Assembly: GCA_012026715.1 (NCBI GenBank)
Contig: VEPB01000330.1
Location: forward strand, 1 to 8,211
Direction: 5' to 3'
Length of the DNA: 8,211 bases
Source of the DNA: Methylococcaceae bacterium
GTDB taxonomy: Bacteria > Pseudomonadota > Gammaproteobacteria > Methylococcales > Methylococcaceae
Under the pieces are notes generated by a model, which made no database searches, was not told the DNA's origin, and worked only from the letters and a program-made list of their open reading frames with translations. The translations under genes were made by a program, and so were the position numbers. Of this stretch, positions 5,474 to 8,211 are shown in pieces (positions within the stretch are counted from its first letter, which is position 1; every line of letters begins with the position of its first letter).

Positions 5474-6754
5474 TCAATCCTGCAGCGGCTGCGGCGACCG
5501 GTACAGCTCGCAGGCGGCGATGCGCTCCTCGATGCGATCCTTGAGTTGCTGAAACTGCGCGCTTTCGATATCGCGAAAACGCTCCGCGAAAGCCGCCGGA
5601 CTCAGGTTCTCCGGCAGATCGCGCAACGACGGCATGAACACCGAATCGTCGGAACTGGCGCTCAGGACTTCCTGCACCCGCCGGGCCTCCACCGCCGATC
5701 GAACTGCCTGCTTGCCGAACCGGGTTCCCGCGCGATCGGCCGCCAGATCGATGAAGCTGAAGCCGCTGCCGCTATGGGTGTCGTTGATCTCCTTGGCCAA
5801 CCCCACCATATCCGCCAACGCCCGGTGCCCGGAGATGGCGAGCGCGGCGGAAGCCATGAAATGCTGGGCCACGTCGATACGGCGATTGAGCAAGATCCCG
5901 CGCTTGCCCGGATCCGCCACCTCCCCGCCCTCCGCCAGCATGGGCCTGAGATCGCGACCGTTGACATAGGCGCCAACCACCACGATCAAGGCGCGGTTTT
6001 CATCGGCGACCTCCTCGTCGACCTGCGACCGTTTGCGAGCCAGGGCAAACAGTTCCTGGAACACCGCCCCTAGGCTCGCGTAGCGCCGGCCACTGCCGTC
6101 GTTGAGCAGTTCGGCGAGGCGGTTGTGATACGCCAACATGCGTTCCCGGCTGGCGAGATCGGACATCATCGCCTGAGATTGATCGAGCGCCTCCTTGCTC
6201 CAGTTCAGGGCGATCCGCAAACGCTCGTCGGCGATCCGCACCTCCCGCAGCAGCGGTGCCGTCAGCTGGCCGTAACGCCCCAGCGGCGTCACCTGCATCA
6301 ACCACCAGCCGGCCCAACGAACCACCATCCCCGGGAGCGCGATCCGTCCGACCCGGAGCTTGCGAATGCGCGCCTGGGGATCGGCGTCCTCCGCCACCAG
6401 CTTGATATTGAGGTAACAGCCGGGGAACGGCGACTTCAGGGAGACTAGCAGCACCAGTCGCGAATCTTTGATGGCGACCGTGGCATACCCGTCGATGCGC
6501 TTGCGGGCCAGCGCGAAATTCACGACGGCGGTGAGGTCTTCCTGGGTCAGCGCGATCTGGCGCAGCTTGTCGTGGTTGCCGTTGCCCTTCACCGTGGAAC
6601 GGATCAGGTCCCGCGCCACCGAAAGCTGAGGCTGCATCGCGCCCTCCTGCTTCCACACCACGGGGGCACGGTCAACCGCCAGGATCAGCGCAAGTACCGC
6701 CAGCAACACAATCAGCAAAGTGACGCCTAGCAGGGGTCGCAACCGGAACTTCAT
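5474..6754 (-). CDS. Conserved-looking membrane-anchored protein of unknown function
   Basis: This is a 426-aa protein. Residues 8-27 form one hydrophobic helix (LLGVTLLIVLLAVLALILAV) after a basic start (MKFRLR), so it is a signal-anchor protein, probably with a periplasmic body. Residues about 40-180 are mixed alpha/beta and include LTQEDLTAVVNFAL (69-82). Residues 185-250 are helical and charged. The C-terminal part has a striking block, about 295-347: AQHFMASAALAISG followed by HSGSGFSFIDLAADRAGTRFG, which looks strongly conserved and could be a ligand or catalytic site. I do not recognise the family or assign an activity. The ATG at 6754 has no clear Shine-Dalgarno, but the anchor starts directly after it. 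The gene stands alone between convergent and divergent neighbours. Confidence 0.8.
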   Translation of the reverse strand: MKFRLRPLLGVTLLIVLLAVLALILAVDRAPVVWKQEGAMQPQLSVARDLIRSTVKGNGNHDKLRQIALTQEDLTAVVNFALARKRIDGYATVAIKDSRLVLLVSLKSPFPGCYLNIKLVAEDADPQARIRKLRVGRIALPGMVVRWAGWWLMQVTPLGRYGQLTAPLLREVRIADERLRIALNWSKEALDQSQAMMSDLASRERMLAYHNRLAELLNDGSGRRYASLGAVFQELFALARKRSQVDEEVADENRALIVVVGAYVNGRDLRPMLAEGGEVADPGKRGILLNRRIDVAQHFMASAALAISGHRALADMVGLAKEINDTHSGSGFSFIDLAADRAGTRFGKQAVRSAVEARRVQEVLSASSDDSVFMPSLRDLPENLSPAAFAERFRDIESAQFQQLKDRIEERIAACELYRSPQPLQD

Positions 6755-6787
6755 GGGGTTTGGTTAACCGAGCAAAGACCTTTGGAT

Positions 6788-6818
6788 TTGCAAGACTCTA
6801 TCAATTATTGGCTATGCT
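6788..6818 (+). promoter_or_regulatory. Possible sigma-70 promoter for the glutathione peroxidase gene
   Basis: TTGCAA (6788-6793) serves as -35 and TATGCT (6813-6818) as -10, with a 19-base spacer that is longer than ideal. The patch is AT-rich. It implies a leader of about 170 nt. Confidence 0.3.
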
Positions 6819-6830
6819 ATGACTGCATCG

Positions 6831-6849
6831 GGGATCTTCAGCCGATCCC
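6831..6849 (+). repeat. Small hairpin in the peroxidase leader
   Basis: GGGATC (6831-6836) pairs with GATCCC (6844-6849) around TTCAGCC. No T-tract follows. If the upstream promoter is right, this hairpin sits at the 5' end of the transcript. Confidence 0.35.
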
Positions 6850-6995
6850 GACTTGCCGGACCGATGGCGGTAGGTGCAGGATAGCGAACTGCGATGATTC
6901 AGGCACTGAACTTCCCTGCCCGGACTCTGCAACTGGAAACAGGCGATGGATGATCGACCTCCTTAGACCAAACCCTCGGGTTTCCACGAGTGACC

Positions 6996-7553
6996 ATGAA
7001 CACCACCGTTTTCGACTTTCACAGCTACTATCACGATGGCCAACTGCTCAATCTCGCCGATTTTGCCGGACAGGTGCTGCTCATCGTCAATACCGCCAGC
7101 CGCTGCGGCTTTACTCCGCAGTATGCCGGCCTCGAGCGACTGTACCGGCATTTCCGGGACCGAGGTTTTGCCGTCATCGCCTTTCCCTGCAACCAATTCG
7201 GCCGGCAGGAGCCGGGCACCAGCGAGGAAGCCGCCAACTACTGCCGACAGCATTATGAGGTCAGTTTCCCCGTTTCGGAGATTATCGACATCAAGGGCTA
7301 CAAGCAGCATCCGCTGTTTGCCTTTCTGACCCAAAGCCGCCGCGGCGTGTTGGGCACCCAAGGGGTGAAGTGGAACTTCACCAAGTTCCTGGTGGACCGC
7401 AAGGGCCACGTCGCCCATCGCTACGGTTCGCTGGTTGCCCCCCAAGCCCTCGCCAAGGCCATCGACAGCCTGCTGGCCGAGAAACCGGTTCTGCACCCCG
7501 ACCACGCGGACAAGCCGGCCTTGCTACACGGCACCGCCAACCTATCGCCCTAA
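6996..7553 (+). CDS. Glutathione peroxidase family protein, two-cysteine (thioredoxin-dependent) type
   Basis: This is a 185-aa protein that reduces hydrogen peroxide or organic hydroperoxides in the cytoplasm. The peroxidatic Cys37 lies in NTASRCGFTPQY (32-43). Gln71 (FGRQEPG) and Trp126/Asn127 (KWNFTKFLVD) complete the catalytic tetrad. Cys83 in NYCRQHYEVSFPV sits where yeast Gpx3 has its resolving cysteine, so thioredoxin rather than glutathione is the likelier reductant; that is inference from family knowledge. The C-terminus carries about 20 residues beyond the usual end (HPDHADKPALLHGTANLSP). A GTG at 6990 would add two residues; I prefer the ATG at 6996, although the Shine-Dalgarno is weak (GAG at 6988-6990). 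The gene is convergent with trpC. Confidence 0.93.
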   Translation: MNTTVFDFHSYYHDGQLLNLADFAGQVLLIVNTASRCGFTPQYAGLERLYRHFRDRGFAVIAFPCNQFGRQEPGTSEEAANYCRQHYEVSFPVSEIIDIKGYKQHPLFAFLTQSRRGVLGTQGVKWNFTKFLVDRKGHVAHRYGSLVAPQALAKAIDSLLAEKPVLHPDHADKPALLHGTANLSP

Positions 7554-7557
7554 TCCG

Positions 7558-7573
7558 GCGCGCGACGGCGCGC
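7558..7573. terminator. GC-rich hairpin between convergent genes (possible bidirectional terminator)
   Basis: GCGCGC (7558-7563) and GCGCGC (7568-7573) pair around GACG, five bases after the peroxidase stop. No T-tract follows on either strand, so any termination would be weak or would need another factor. Confidence 0.25.
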
Positions 7574-7598
7574 TCCGATCACCTGCCGGCAACGGCCA

Positions 7599-8211
7599 TC
7601 AGCTAGAAAACAGCTCCGCCAGGCGGGCGCCTGGATCGTCGGCACGCATGAAGGCCTCGCCCACCAGGAAAGCATGCACGCCGTGCTGACGCATCAAGGC
7701 CACGTCGGGCGGCTGCAGGATGCCGCTCTCGGTAATCACGATGGTCCCAGCAGGGATGTGCGGAAGCAAATCCAGGGTGGTACGGAGATCCACTTCAAAG
7801 CTGCGCAGGTTGCGGTTATTGATGCCCACCAGCGGCAAGCCCAGGGGCAGCACCCGCGCCAGCTCCTCGGCATCGTGCACCTCCACCAGCACATCCATGC
7901 CCAATTCGGTCGCCAAGCCGGCCAGTTCGGCCATGCGCGCATCGCCGAGAGCGGCGGCGATCAGCAGAATGCAGTCGGCCCCGATGGCCCTGGCCTCGTA
8001 GACCTGATAGCGATCGATGATGAAATCCTTGCGAATCACCGGCAGGGCGCAGGCGGCACGAGCTTCCTGCAGGTAGTCTTCGCAACCCTGAAAGAAATCG
8101 CGGTCGGTCAGCACCGACAGGCAGGCGGCACCGCCGGCTTCATAGCTCCGGGCGATCTCGGCCGGCTGGAAGTCCTCTCGCAGCACGCCTTTGCTGGGCG
8201 ACGCCTTCTTG
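7599..8211 (-). CDS. trpC: Indole-3-glycerol-phosphate synthase (5' end cut by window edge)
   Basis: The enzyme converts carboxyphenylamino-deoxyribulose phosphate to indole-3-glycerol phosphate in tryptophan synthesis, in the cytoplasm. The C-terminal 203 residues are visible and about 60 N-terminal residues lie beyond the right edge. Hallmarks of the (beta/alpha)8 barrel are KKASPSKG at the very edge, LSVLTDRDFFQG, the catalytic lysine in IRKDFIIDRYQ, the glutamate in VLVEVHDAEE, GINNRNL and the ITESGI phosphate-binding block, then FLVGEAFM. These match the known catalytic Lys, Glu, Asn and Ser positions, and none is lost. A GTG at 8186 is internal, because the conserved KKASPSKG block lies upstream of it in frame. 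In many gammaproteobacteria trpC follows trpD, which would lie to the right of this window. It ends 45 nt from the convergent peroxidase gene. Confidence 0.96.
   Translation of the reverse strand, partial: KKASPSKGVLREDFQPAEIARSYEAGGAACLSVLTDRDFFQGCEDYLQEARAACALPVIRKDFIIDRYQVYEARAIGADCILLIAAALGDARMAELAGLATELGMDVLVEVHDAEELARVLPLGLPLVGINNRNLRSFEVDLRTTLDLLPHIPAGTIVITESGILQPPDVALMRQHGVHAFLVGEAFMRADDPGARLAELFSS

Larger units (their letters stand above)
6755..6995. other. Divergent intergenic region upstream of glutathione peroxidase
   Basis: This is a 241-nt gap. It contains a GGTTAACC palindrome (6762-6769), an AT-rich patch (about 6780-6820) that stands out from the GC-rich surroundings and probably holds promoters, and a GGGATC/GATCCC hairpin (6831-6849). 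A frame on the plus strand begins in this gap (TTG at 6782) but overlaps the peroxidase gene and lacks protein-like character, so I do not call it. Confidence 0.55.

Noticed and set aside
6881..6895. OxyR-like ATAG-N7-CGAT upstream of the peroxidase gene
   Set aside because: Only one half-site pair is present with a mismatch and the inner consensus bases are absent, so chance is likelier.
6782..7258. Plus-strand open frame of 158 codons overlapping the peroxidase gene
   Set aside because: It overlaps the peroxidase gene in another frame, starts at a TTG inside the promoter-like patch, and has no recognisable domain.
8184..8186. GTG as the start of trpC
   Set aside because: The frame continues upstream with KKASPSKG, a conserved internal block of the enzyme, so the true start lies beyond the window.

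Overview
This is a GC-rich (roughly 65%), densely packed bacterial chromosomal window. The best taxonomic clue is a gene for an MxaJ/XoxJ-type periplasmic protein, which is associated with PQQ-dependent methanol dehydrogenases. With the general style of the proteins, this suggests a methylotrophic or methanotrophic gammaproteobacterium of the Methylococcales type; that assignment is inference. I see no tRNA, rRNA, CRISPR array, insertion sequence or phage gene.

Layout from left to right. (1) A minus-strand pair: a GNAT-fold acyltransferase with an unusual N-terminal domain, then, 9 nt downstream, a small two-helix membrane protein that runs off the left edge. (2) A divergent intergenic region (about 1422-1711) rich in palindromes. 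(3) A plus-strand HD-superfamily metal-dependent phosphohydrolase (COG4339-like) whose stop codon overlaps that of (4), a minus-strand membrane-anchored protein with a degenerate cyclic-nucleotide-binding-like domain and an HDOD domain. (5) A 373-nt divergent intergenic region with a hairpin, a possible promoter for the HDOD gene and a sigma-54-like site facing the XoxJ-like gene. (6) The plus-strand XoxJ-like gene and a 150-aa protein I do not recognise. (7) A minus-strand 426-aa membrane-anchored protein of unknown function. (8) A 241-nt divergent intergenic region with an AT-rich, promoter-like patch. (9) A plus-strand two-cysteine glutathione peroxidase, convergent with (10) trpC (indole-3-glycerol-phosphate synthase), which runs off the right edge.

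Functionally this looks like a patchwork of small transcription units rather than one system. Methanol oxidation is represented only by the XoxJ-like protein: no dehydrogenase or cytochrome gene lies in the window. TrpC serves tryptophan synthesis and the peroxidase serves peroxide defence. The HDOD protein is probably a signalling scaffold. I found no convincing undescribed multi-gene system. The best leads are the XoxJ-like gene paired with an unknown 150-aa protein, the GNAT enzyme with a receiver-like N-terminus, and the HDOD protein in which both ligand and metal signatures appear degraded.
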